Position numbers and translations under genes: made by a program. Positions 1 to 12,037 of a stretch of DNA of 64,000 bases are shown here, one piece after another. Every line of letters begins with the position of its first letter. The stretch's first letter is position 1. The notes beneath the pieces were generated by a model, which saw nothing but the letters and a program-made list of their open reading frames with translations, made no database searches and was not told where the DNA came from. This DNA is from Varroa destructor (lineage: Eukaryota > Arthropoda > Arachnida > Mesostigmata > Varroidae): positions 31,333,319 through 31,397,318 of the forward strand of contig NW_019211458.1 of the NCBI RefSeq assembly GCF_002443255.2, read 5' to 3'.

Positions 1-3000
1 GAGAAGCAGATCAAAGGAGATACCGCATTCATTAAATTTAAAGTAAGCTTATAAGTTTTTCCTGATTCTCTCGATATTTGCTGGATAAGATGATTTACTG
101 TAGAAAAATGAGGAAATACAACGCTTATTGATATGAAATATTCGGTAAAAGCTGAGAAGTAGCCTTTCGAAGTAGATTATGCCGATACATCTGTGTATAA
201 TATGTATGATATGTAATGATCGTGATTATGTGCCAACGTTACCGATATGCCGCGTTGAGCAACATTTCTAACTGTGTTGTTCTTTTTTGGGTTTACAGAC
301 ATTACCAGCGTCCATGGCGCTACTAGAGCAGCCTCGGGAATTCTTCGCGAAAACTGTCAGCCCATCATTGCAAAGAATGGGAAATTATGGTTCGGGGCTA
401 CTACAAAGCTTCCAGCTATCAACAAAAATACGACGCTTCTCCGCTGGACCGATCCGACAACCAGATGTCAACGACCTTAAGTACGAAGGAACTTATTGAA
501 GAATCTACATTGAAATCTTAATTTAGTCAGAGTTTTCTTTACGAATCACCCCAAATGTAAGCTTTAATCGGACTCTGTTAACGCTTTGTCCAGCAAACAG
601 AAATGACTGTGTAATCGTATTATGATAGAATTTGCGCGGTGTTTGTCTCGATTATCGACATTTCTTTTATGTTGTGGTTTAATTCGCCATTTGTTAAATA
701 ATTTTTTCCTGTACGACATTTCCTCTTCAAAGCCATCGCTTGAAGACATCGCCTAATCACAAATTTGATATATGTGCATTACTTTCATTTTTCATGGAAA
801 ACACATAGACGACCAAACAGTTCTCCCAGCGCCAGGCAAACTATTAGTACGGGTGGAAGTACGGTAGTGACGAGCTCAGGTCTTGACGTAATACGTTCGA
901 TGGCGTCACGACTAACATCAATGATCAATACAGACGTATACCGAATGCCGACGTCCCGCTCACTCGACCAGATGTTCAACAAGGTGCCTCCTACTGAAGT
1001 GAGTTATTCACGTAATCGTTCGTCACAGGATTTGCCCAAGCTGGCGGCCACTGGGGCTCTTGGTGCAGTGGGTAATGTCCACGTGTGGATGAGCTCATGT
1101 TGTCAGTGTGTGAACTGCAAAAGTCTCGTCTACGACGAAGAAATCATGAGTGGCTGGACAGCCGATGATTCGAATTTGAAGACGAAATGCTGGTGTAATG
1201 CCACGTTCGTGCCTCAGCTTTACGTGACCGTCAGGGACCGTCGTGGCCTCAGGCGTCCAGAGGTTGGTGGCATATTGAGGAAAAAACGAAAATCAAAAGA
1301 GTTTTTATACACGATTATTCGGTTTATTGCCTTGCTTCGCGCAATTACGTGTATACTAATTAAACCGCATATAGCAAAAGATCATCTAGTATTCTTTTAT
1401 TTTGCATATCCCTCAAATAATGTTGCTCTGTATTACTATACAATATCATTGTAAAATATTGATTATCCTTTTTTGTTCTTCGCAGGATTACACATTACCC
1501 TGTAGTGACTTCACAGTGCCTTATCTGAGCCCATTAGTACTCCAAAAGGAGGTCGAGAACGTTCTCGAAGGTGGAAACGAGGTCTTCACTAGACCCAACT
1601 TTGTTGATGAACATCCAATTATTTACTGGAATTTGGTAGGTTCTTGTATAATATCATGCACTTCTTTTAAGCAGTACTAAAGGCTTCCTGTTAAATAGAA
1701 TTTATGGAAGTCGTGCTTTAAGACGAAGATCGCTGGTGACTGGATGAGCCCCAAAACTCAAAAGACTTTTCCTTGAGAATTTTTGCTAAAACACTTACGT
1801 ACTTTTGTGGCGAAAATATACTTAGAAGATATTAGGCGACATAAATAGAGTAAACAATCATTTTGGTCTACTGAAGGACGGACAGATGTTTCAAATTCAC
1901 TTCAAGCATTCAGAGTAGCTGGCTAAGTTATTGAATAAGTAACTTAGTTAATGTACGCTATTTAAGAAAACGTTCGGATTTTTCAAGCATCTCAATGAAC
2001 TGCCTCTATATTTTTTGATAAACATATAGGATACGCCACTTCCAGAACCCGCTAAAGCGATTTGCATGCGTACGATTTAGCGAAAATCAGAGCATCACGT
2101 TAACCACTTTTTGTCTCTAATGCTTGTTTTGTGCATACTTTCTCTTGGACTTAATAATTGCAGATGTGGTACTTTTCAAGGTTACGTCTACCGACACACA
2201 TTCCGCAATTGTGTGTTGGCAGCGGCCTTCTGCGCAAGGGTCTTCAGAGTATTAATCAGGAAGAGTCGGGTCAGGGTGATGTACTGCCAGGAGAAGGTTG
2301 TGATCAGCGCGTTGATGTGATCGTACGGACGGTGTGGGACAATCCGAAATTGCACGAATGCATCACCCCACCCTTGTACACAGTCTACAAGCCGAGGGAC
2401 TTGTATATCGACGAGAATGACCCAATGGGATTTAAAAGGTTCGCTTTCCTGACTGAGCTGTTCACTAATAGATAGCCAGCACGGATTCACTAATGACTTC
2501 ACAGTTCGATATCATGGAAGTTGAAGGCGATAGGTGTGCCTGTTCTGTAAACACCAATGTGCGAAGATGTTTTGCTTTCTAATATGTACATGGAACTTTT
2601 GCATAGAGAATTATACATGAAAATTATATATATATATATATATATATTCTACAGGGCTGGTCGTACTATTCTCGATCACATGAAATCTGGTAGTGAGACG
2701 AACGTTCGGGACGCGGTCCTCTTCCTAATACAGGAACGCCGGCGCTGGAACTTTAAACGCAATCCATCCATCTACAGAGAATTACTTTTTCTGTTAATTC
2801 TCGAATTTGGGGCAAACATTATCAACCCGGGTTAGTCTATTCATAGCTTTGAGCTATTGTATTATGTCTACAATAAATACCATTTATTTCGAAACATAGT
2901 GGAAATAGTTGATAAAGCATAATGTAACAAGTAAAGACCGATTAGACGAAACCTTTGAAGATATATGGATTTTGCAGCCTGTTTGCAACTCATATGATAT

Positions 3001-3453
3001 GCAAATCATAGTTTTACGAAAACGTGTGAAGTCGTCTTCAAAATGAACCCGCATTTTGCATAGCACAATATTAACTAAAAGCATCAAAATTACAAGCATA
3101 AAATAACTTATATCCAACTAATCTTCCCTTTCTTGGTTAAGAGTGATAAATTATTGATGCGCGTCTAAAAGTGATAGCTGAAAATAACCGATGCCACAGT
3201 CGTCATTGAAAAGAAGTATTCGTTTTAAAGGGGTAAACATATTTATTTGTATGTTACAGTTTCCTTCTTTTGGAAAATTAATGTTGTGTTGGTTCTATTT
3301 GACCGTTTTACAGAATGGTTGGATCGGGAATATCACCGTGTTTATGATGATGTGTCTATCACACACCGAACTCAGATCTTTCAGTACGACCGGTATCCCA
3401 GTTACCACGCGAGATTTGCTCGAAGATACTTCGGCGATTTGGATTTGCTTTAA
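1..3453 (+). CDS. DENND4: DENND4/Crag-type Rab GEF, C-terminal part (partial at left edge)
   Basis: C-terminal 472 residues of a DENN-domain protein of the DENND4A/B/C (fly Crag) family; these are guanine nucleotide exchange factors for Rab10 acting in polarised secretion. The DENN domain itself lies left of the window. Exons: 1-42, 299-480, 809-1262, 1486-1635, 2164-2438, 2655-2830, 3314-3453. Every junction is GT-AG and every phase matches (0,2,0,0,2,1). Family marks are the block [15 protein letters not shown] flanked by cysteines (about 1120-1200), the run VPYLSPLV (about 1519), [13 protein letters not shown] across the exon 4-5 junction, and SIYRELLFL (about 2767) near the end. The last exon encodes [12 protein letters not shown] and stops at 3451-3453. 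Length and order agree with the C-terminus of vertebrate DENND4. The first exon (1-42) is short and rests only on an open frame plus a GTAAGC donor. Confidence 0.88.
2625..2648. repeat. (TA)n microsatellite at DENND4 splice acceptor
   Basis: About 12 TA units that end 6 nt before the acceptor AG (2653-2654) of DENND4 exon 2655-2830, taking the place of most of the polypyrimidine tract. Confidence 0.9.
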
Positions 3454-3814
3454 ATTCGTCTATTTAGTCGTAGATACAATTTACCGCGACCGGCAGCGAT
3501 TCATTACCTCAGCCCTACATCCGCCTATTTTAGATTGCTTTCGCAAAACAAGACGCCCTTACCATAAAAGGAAATCCTATTACCGCATCATTGAGTGGTC
3601 AATACGACGCCAGCATTGGTTAATGTTCAGCTTGTAACCTAAAGTGCCGCAAATATGATCGATGCGTCCTGCGCAGTTACTTACGTTGAAGTTTAGTTTG
3701 CACTATGTGCTTACACTCGGACCAGTGTAAGAATATTGAGTAAAGTGCAATGCAGGGACCCAGACGAACTCCCGAAAAGCTTTGTATAGTTCGACATATA
3801 GAGATACATTTAGA

Positions 3815-3820
3815 AATAAA
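3815..3820 (+). terminator. candidate poly(A) signal for DENND4
   Basis: AATAAA 362 nt past the DENND4 stop codon. It is the first canonical hexamer I noticed after the stop. Further copies lie beyond it (for example 4626-4631), so the true 3' end is uncertain. Confidence 0.35.
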
Positions 3821-6537
3821 CCTTCACATAAAAATACAGTAGTCCCGTGGTCTAGCGGTGGACATGCGCGTAATATGGTAATATAAAATGGAATCTTTGA
3901 AGGCACCAAAGACTTTGCCTCTAGAAATCTAGATTATTTTGCTTTTAGCAACTGACTATTTGATATGTTTTAATTTTTTCTAATTAATTGGAACCTAAGT
4001 AACTAACGGACTATTCATGCGTCATCATCTAGTAGTGTCAGTTGTGACCACAGCAATTGAACATTAAAGTTATTTATGCAGTTTGCGTCATAAAATGTAT
4101 GACACTCCAGCACTTTAATGTTTCTTCTTATTCTAATCGGTATTGAAATGTCAGTTGATAATTTTCGTATATGCACGGCTATAAATTCATTAATTTGCGC
4201 ACAGAAGTCGCTTCGCAGAACAGAACAACGACTTAAAAAAAGAATATATTTCACAAGTTCAATATATTTCACGGTAGGTGTTGATTTATATAGAGTTGTT
4301 TAGGCAGAGGATGGCGGGACAGGAAAAAGTCAAACAAAAAGAGCACTTGCATCGTGTGTATGTATGTTGAGCTGCGCGAACGAGCGGGCTGTCTAGTGGA
4401 AGCAAATGTATGTTACGAGAATTAGCTATTTGTTGCTACTAAGTGTAGGGTGTTATGCTTAGTAAAATGTACCAACAACCTGACCATCGTGAGCATCGAA
4501 GAAGCGCGTGTGTTATGATGTGTCAGCTGTTGTAGTTAAGCCACAATACGTCCGTGGGGTAAAGCGTGTCGTTTACGCACGTGAAGCGAACACGAAAACA
4601 AATATTATCTTCGAAGAGAAATGAGAATAAAGATTCAGACGTTAAGGTCATATGATGCGTCCAGTTGTACTACGATGACCTGTATTGTAAACATCATAAT
4701 AGAGGATGAAAGAATGAAGAATGATATTTTGTAGGGTAGCAATCACTGGCAGCACACCTGTGGGTACAGTAAAATTTGTGGGGAACGAAAACGTGAAAGG
4801 ACGCCCATTTTGAGAGCTGTCATTAGCTAGCATTGGTCATTTCGACTGTATATTCGCTCTGTTTGAAGTCGTCTCGATTAGTTAGGTAGCGACTATGCAA
4901 AATAACAGGTTCAATGTTGGACTGTGGTAAAAAAAAACGAACGAAATGTAGTAAACGGTATGAAGGAATAAAAGGAGTTGGACTGTTAATAACTGATTGA
5001 TTGATGAAAAACGTTCCGTTAAGAAAAATGATTGAGATCATACTTATACTGTTTATAAGATATAGCTGTCAGTAAAACAGAAAATGTAGGTTGAACAGTG
5101 GTGGTTCATGCGAATGGTTATAACAGGTTTCTTGGATGTTCTAACGACCACTCTTTGCTGCCATTCATTTAAATCATGTTGTATGTTACATACATGGAAG
5201 AATCCCTGTGAAGAACTATATTATTACTTCGTCTCAATATAATGCATCCATTGAATACTTTGGGCAATTGAAGGTGTACCTGTTGAGTTGTGGATATTTA
5301 GTATTGATGTTTGTTAAGTGACCAAGTCCAATGAAAATAAAATCTTCGACGAACGATCAAGTTCGATACAGTTAGTTTTTCGATGAGCAGTCAACCACAT
5401 TTTTAGTGGAAGTTAATCTTTGTTCAGTTTGTGTTTTTGTCGTTACATCTTTTTTGTAGACATACCATGAAAGCAAATAATGGAACGGCGTCTGTCGAAT
5501 TGTCAATAAAGGCAGCCAACTAGAAATTTCGTAGACAATACGATGTTCGTGAGTCGAGCAAGCGATGGAAAAACAATGCCTCTTCTAGTCGCCTGTTATT
5601 GAACAGACATACGTTTGTGATGTTTTCAAACCAGTGTTCGGGAACGGCCACTGACGCTGTTGTCGTCATTGTCAAAACGGCCGATACGCTCATTGAGAAC
5701 GACGATTATCATTACAAATGATTAGTTGGTTACGATAATAAAACCTCATAAGCAGGTTTAATCATAGAAAAGCGGAAGATAATTGAAAAGGCTAACAAAG
5801 CTGAAGGAAACACGTGCAAATAAAAACGCCCAATTAGATAGTAGTTAATCTTATCATCTGTCGCATAAAGCTGGCAGATGATGGTTGGCAAATGTGGAAC
5901 TGTCGTTTAAATAGCGATCGAACAGCCAAGCTGACCTCTGATGAAATATACCGCTGTACTATTTATACATAGAATGTGTATAACGTGAAACAGACATGAG
6001 GACGATATGGTTAAAGAAGCGATAAAATTATTTATTTGCTACTGCACTAGCAACAAACAACACAATTGTGTAAATAAAACTTCGTGTTGAAAAACTTATC
6101 ACTGTTATCAATACCACCGCGTAATAACCAATATTAGTAATTATTATTATCTTAAGACGTAAACAATAGCGTAGATAAGTGTCCCTGTGGCGTTGAATCA
6201 GCTTTCTTTAGATCGCTCTTTTTTGCACACTAATGTTATTATATGGTTCTTTTTTTCGGCGAGTTATCAGTTTCCAATAAAGAGGTCTCGAACAATCCGA
6301 TAAAGCATCCAGCCGCGAATTACAATAATGTTTATTAAATAATCAATTTTTCGGGTTTCTCAACAGGAATGACTTGAAACGTTAGTTTCTGTTAGTCTGC
6401 CAAACTGTTAGTCTGCAGTTTTGAAACTACCTTAGCAATTCCCGTTTTACGTTTCTGCTGGAGATTTGTAGGGATTAAGCAGGAGGTTACTAGCTTAGCA
6501 AACAAGAACACGACGACTAATGTTAAAATTAAACTGC

Positions 6538-6555
6538 TTTATTAATTAGTTTATT
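6538..6555 (-). terminator. candidate poly(A) signals for Lon
   Basis: Two TTTATT hexamers (AATAAA on the minus strand) at 6538-6543 and 6550-6555, about 590 nt past the Lon stop codon. A third AATAAA overlaps the last Lon codons (about 7149-7155) and is too early to serve. Confidence 0.3.
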
Positions 6556-7136
6556 TATACAAATATTAGCCAACATCCATATATGTATATTGTATATTGT
6601 TTTTCTCGATATTTTAGATCTAACACTAGTCATGAATCCTTTGTGTTCTTTGCAAGAACAACGAGCCAACAGTCCGCAAGAATTTGGAATTGAAACACGT
6701 ATATACCACCATTTTACAAAACTACACATCGAAGGGCATCTAGAACTCTATTTTATGTACGTATATATTCGTAGTGTTTTTGCATGGACTCATGCGGTAC
6801 AGTCCTTCGCTTCATGTTGATTAAGTGTGTCATTTGGCATACACAGCGAACAATCTATATTGAAGACTTCGCTATAGTCAACAGTAAGTAAAAAAAAAAG
6901 AAAGCGCAATTACACTCACTTCATCGTTTCACAAAGCACTTAAAAGCACTCAGGTGTTCACCCGTAACATATTACGCGACCAAACGGAACGGATACTAAC
7001 TGGGGTATGAAACGCTTGCAAGTGCAATTAAAACTTCTGAGAATACCATTAATGTCATCATCATACCTGTTCAATCATGAACTACTCGGCAGTACTTTGT
7101 ACAGTAAGTCAAGCTCGAAAATGCATATTAACGCAG

Positions 7137-10100
7137 CTAAGACTGAGCTTGTTTATTCGAGCTGTTGGGGGTTTGGTGATCCTCAAAAACGATTTTGTAC
7201 ACTTCATTGTAGTGGCCCACAAAGTATGCTTCAATATCAGCACGCACGAAATCCGGAAGATCGCTAAAGTCCCTGCGGTTCCCCTCCGGAAGTATAACGA
7301 GGGTTACTCCACTGCGCTTCGCCGCAATGACCTTAAATAAGAATACCATACACATTATAAGATGAATTACAGTACACACACTAAATGTTCGTTTAGTTTA
7401 GTGATGTCGTATGCTGCAAAAAAACAACACCGAATTCGAGTCTAGCACACTTGTTTTCTTTATAGGTTTCATCCACAATTTCGCAAAGCCAATAACCTTG
7501 CAAAGTAGCTTTTGCAATCGAATGGTTATCAACTCTCGCCCTAACAAATGATAAGCCAGCAAATGCCCCAAAAATGTAAAATTTGAACACAAACCTTTTC
7601 ACGGATTCCGCCGACAGGTAGGACCTTTCCAGTTAGTGACACTTCGCCAGTCATAGCGATCCCTTTGCACACAGAAGTGTTCTTTGCTAAGCTAAGCAGA
7701 GCAGTTGTCATCGTTATGCCGGCGCTAGGTCCGTCCTTCGGGGTCGCTCCTTCTGGCACATGTAGATGTATGTTAGCGTCCTGCAAAAATTTGTTATTTG
7801 GCTCGATCATGGCGAGAAAGTTTTTGGCAAACGAGTGCGCTATGGAAACACTCTCCTTCATAACATCACCGAGATGCCCCGTAATATGCACCGAACTCCT
7901 GCCGCTGCCGTTATTGTGGTTGCTGTTGTTGTCCTTTTCTTTCTTATCGAGTGGGTCAGTTAACGTTGTCTCTATATACATTGTGGAACCACCCATGGCT
8001 GTCCAGGCGAGTCCAGTAACGACGCCAGGTGGAGTTCCATCCTCATAAATACTTTCGTTCACGAAAATAGGCTTGCCCACAAACTCCTGAAGATTATTCA
8101 GGCTCACATCGACATGATCACTTTCCTTATTAACAATTTTAACAGCGGCTCGACGAAAGATTTTTTCGATATGTTTCTGCAGATTTCTCACACCACTTTC
8201 ACGAGCATATTGCCGAATGAGGTTTTGCACTGCTTCGGTGGTAATAGATACTTTTTCTTCTAACAGGCCGGTGCTGGTTCTTGCCTGAGGAATGAGATAT
8301 TTTTCAGCAATAGACACTTTTTCTTCTGGCACGTATCCGCTCACTTCAATCATCTCCATTCGGTCTCGAAGCGCGTCAGGTATAGAATCGACAACGTTAG
8401 CTGTACAGATAAACAACACCTAAAATTGAAAGAAAAACGTCTTTTTGTTGTACTACACAAAGTGGAATATACCAACTTCACAGGTGAGTCTATTGTTTGT
8501 TCACATCTATCTTGCATTTGCCTGAAGTTGTGTATAGTAGTGTAAACCTTCAATACAAAGGAAGAACATTATAACAATTAAAGGAATATATCGAATAATG
8601 TTTGCTCGTTGAATGAATACTTTAAGCTTGGCGTTATGTAAAGGTGGCCTGAGGGATCTTGTTTTACAGTAAATAGGTCGGAAAATTTGAACTAGAATTT
8701 CAAATGGGGGAAACCCTAGAACAATTGTCTCAAATTTGTCAAGCTTACTTTTGAGAGATCGATGTTGATGTCAAGATAGTGGTCAAGAAAATTTGCGTTC
8801 TGTTCAGGATCGAGCACCTCGAGCAAAGCGGAACTCGGATCCCCTTGGTGGCCACGTCCGATTTTGTCAACTTCGTCGATTAATACGAGAGGGTTTTCTG
8901 TTTGGGTCTTCTTAAGACACTGAACAAGTTTACCAGGCATTGCCCCGACGTAGGTGCGCCGGTGACCTTTTATTTCCGCTACGTCAACCATGCCACCAAC
9001 AGAAAATCGGAAATATTCACGATTCAGTGCTTTAGCGATAGATCGAGCAATGCTAGTCTTTCCAACACCCGGGGGACCATAAAAGCACAGTATTTTTCCT
9101 TGAGTGCTACCTTTTAGCTGACTCACAGCTATAAATTCCAGTATCCGCTTTTTCACATCGTCCATACCATAATGATCTTCTTCAAGTGCTTGCTCTGCGC
9201 GTTTAATATCAAGGTTTTCTTCAGAGAATTTTCCCCAAGGTAGTGAAATCAGCCACTGCAGATAGTTTCGAGTGACACTGAACTCACTCGAATGATTATC
9301 GAGAAAAGAGAGTTTGCTAAGTTCTTCCTCCATGACCTTTGTCACCTGTTCGGGCATCTTAAGCTCCTTCATTTTTTGGCGACATTTCTCTTCGATCGCG
9401 TCCTTATCTTCTTTTTCAAGACCAAGTTCTTTCTTAATCACTTTAAGCTGCTCCTGCAACATATATTTGCGGTGCTGCTGCTTTACCTTATCTTCAACCT
9501 CGCGTCCAATCTTCTGTTGAAGTTTCGTTAGTTCAAACTCTTTTTTTAGCAGTGATAGAGCTAGATATAATCTTTTAGGAATACTCTGTTCCTCAAGTAT
9601 GCTCTGTAGATCCGACGACTCGCCGGCAGTTAAAGCTGCACTAAGATCTGACAAATACACGGGATTATCCACTACTTGATGACCCGAATGGATCACTTGT
9701 TTAATCGACTCACGGTATAATGGGTTCATAGCAATAATATCACGAATCGTCTTAATGATCTCCTGCGTGACAGCTTTCACCTCTTCAGTTGTCTCAAATG
9801 GCTCATTAATGACATTCTCTACTTCGACCATAAGTACTTTGCCGGCTTTCACATCTGGAGCTATGTCTACAGCACCATTAACCATGGGCGGTTCCGTTGA
9901 CGTAATCTTAGTACCCGTTGCGGTATTTTGTTTTGGGATTTCAGCTAGCCGGCCATTTCCATTCCGCCGATTTCTTCTTCTGCCATTAATTCTTCGCGGT
10001 CCAGTGAGCTCATTTTCTACGATACTATCCTCGCCTAACACCTTATTTGCCCTGATCCTACGGTGTCCCATCACTATTAGCCGAAGTCGATTACCAATGT

Positions 10101-10593
10101 CCTGCACCTCGTGTATTTGTACAAACGTGCCAACATTGTAAATCTGATCAAGAGTGGCCACGGTATCCCCCTCGTGATTGTCATCCTTCTTCATAAACAC
10201 ACCAGCATACGGCTGGTTTAGTCGAACTTTTTGTTTGATAAGCTGTATTAGCGCGGGGTCAGAAATCTCAATCATTTTAATAAAACGCGGAAAGACCGGA
10301 TTGCGGTTCACCGCCAAAACGGGCACTTTTGGCCAATAATCAGGCACGGTAACGGGAGATATAGCATCGCTTGCCGGATCTGCGCCTGCGTCACCCGCAT
10401 CATCAGGATTGTGGTTTAAACTGGAAAACGTTCGAACGCTTGCACCCAGTCGAAAGTTACTGACAGAACCGATCGCGCGGCATTGGAGAGCCACCCGCGT
10501 GTAACTGTTTCGAAGTTGGGAAATTCTAATAGACGTTCGCATAAGCGCACTCACCCCACAAGATGCTCGCGCTAAACGAAACATCTTTTTCAA
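7137..10593 (-). CDS. Lonp1: Lon protease homolog, mitochondrial
   Basis: ATP-dependent serine protease of the mitochondrial matrix that degrades damaged proteins and binds mtDNA. Exons on the minus strand: 10593-8749, 8419-7595, 7331-7137; both introns (329 and 263 nt) are GT-AG and phase 0. The 954-residue product is close to the human length (959). The N-terminus is rich in Arg and Ser with no acidic residues for about 60 residues, as in a matrix-targeting peptide. The LON N-terminal domain begins near residue 90 and a coiled region covers about 350-425. The AAA+ module has Walker A GPPGVGKT at 506-513 and Walker [10 protein letters not shown] at about 569. The protease domain has DGPSAG with catalytic Ser about 847 and the dyad Lys about 880 in [11 protein letters not shown]. 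All key residues are intact. Family-atypical inserts are an Arg/Asn-rich run near 199-215 and an Asn-rich run near 163-172. The start is the first ATG of the frame. Confidence 0.96.
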
Positions 10594-12037
10594 TTTTTCA
10601 CGCTAAAAACAGTACCTGCAACCCTATTTCACTAGAATATTTTGTCTCGCGAGTCGTTCCACGATATCTCCTCCGCACACCGCGCATTGTTTACGGCGAG
10701 TAGTGCTTCAACGCAGCCGTGGCACTCAAACAACAAAGACTATATTCAAAAATTGGCGGGAAAACAGAATGTTGGATCCCATAACCAAGAGACACCTTTC
10801 GTTGGAGAAATAAGGGAAATATTTCCGGTTTGGTTCTGTCGAATGTGTTCACTTTTAGCTTGACCTAATGTAGGTTTACTAGGAAATGTTCAATATTTAC
10901 TTGGCATGGCGCAATTTTTGAAACGACTAGTTTTGTCTCTTGATACCATCTGTAATACTTAGCTATGCAGTAATTTTCTCCAAACACCAGTCATTATCAT
11001 GGTATTATCACTATTTTAAACCCTTCTAGACATTCTATTCGTGATCTTTTTCGAAAGGGTTGGCAAGACAGACTAATAAAACCGATCCGATCATCAATAA
11101 AATGAACATTAAGAGTCAAATTTCTTCTGGATGTATACGAAACCACGGACATCCTCATGCGCGCAGCCTGCTGTCAAGATGATGAAATCATATAGGTCAC
11201 GATATGGAAACTCTCGCCAAAGACACTATCGTAAATGAACTAGTGAACTGCACAGACTGTAACTGCGCCGAACGGCAACCGGAAGATTAGGATGAAAGAG
11301 ACTACCAAATCTAATGCATCGTACAGATAATTGTTTGTTTAAAGAATACGTACGGAAGTCGCGTGGCAACCAGCTCGGGCGTGTGTACCTCAGGTGTTTC
11401 ACGGCAATGTTGAAAGAAATTCCAAAGTCGGAAATTCTGAAGCATTTGGGGCAAAAGTTGGCCAAGAACAGTGTTTAACGTTTTCATTGACAATTATTGA
11501 ATATTTCGAGGATTCTAGATCTCTGAAGTTCTATTTACTGGCGTAGCGCCTATGACACGTGTCATAAGCTCTCTTGAAATGCATCCTTATGTTAAACTTC
11601 CAATTAATATAGGAACAAGTATGTTGGCTAACCAAAGATATTTGGTTTATTTCTCGAAGTAATTGATAGCTACGTGCTGGGTAGCTCATTCATAATGAGA
11701 GATTTTCAGCAAGCTAACCTCAATCTGCTGCAGGGGGTGACTTGTTGAATAGAGAATAACCCGCTATGTTTCTATAAAAATGGATATGAACGAATATGGT
11801 CATAAGCGTCAGGAGCACATTTGCTCAGGCTATTTGTGCACGTGAACATCGCAACGAACTGCTACGGGTGTAGATACGCAATAAACATTCACTAAACATT
11901 ATGTGTTAAAACGTCTACTTTGGGCAATCATCTTAATTACGTTACCTAATCACAATGACTTAAATGTGCTTGTTAGAATACATCAATATAATAGGTAAAA
12001 AGAAGCACATAATTTTTCTCATATAAGTTGTAGTTAC
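10594..12037. other. spacer upstream of Lon
   Basis: No coding exon recognised. The first 250 nt next to Lon are relatively CpG-rich and probably hold its promoter. Open frames 10642-10863 (+) and 11226-11465 (-) show no family motif and no useful splice context. Confidence 0.55.
10753..10764 (+). promoter_or_regulatory. E2F-like site upstream of Lon
   Basis: TTGGCGGGAAAA, a good match to the E2F/DP consensus, lies 160 nt upstream of the Lon start codon on the other strand. No TATA box is evident. The match to consensus is seen; binding and function are inferred. Confidence 0.35.

Larger units (their letters stand above)
3454..7136. other. spacer between convergent DENND4 and Lon genes
   Basis: A/T-rich sequence with no recognisable coding exon. 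It should contain the 3' UTRs of DENND4 (left, +) and Lon (right, -). Several short open frames (for example 4118-4303 + and 6590-6820 +) look like chance frames and have no recognisable motif. Confidence 0.6.

Noticed and set aside
3842..3870. tRNA-like box A (TGGTCTAGCGGTGGACAT)
   Set aside because: No box B or T-arm follows within tRNA length and no acceptor stem can be formed.
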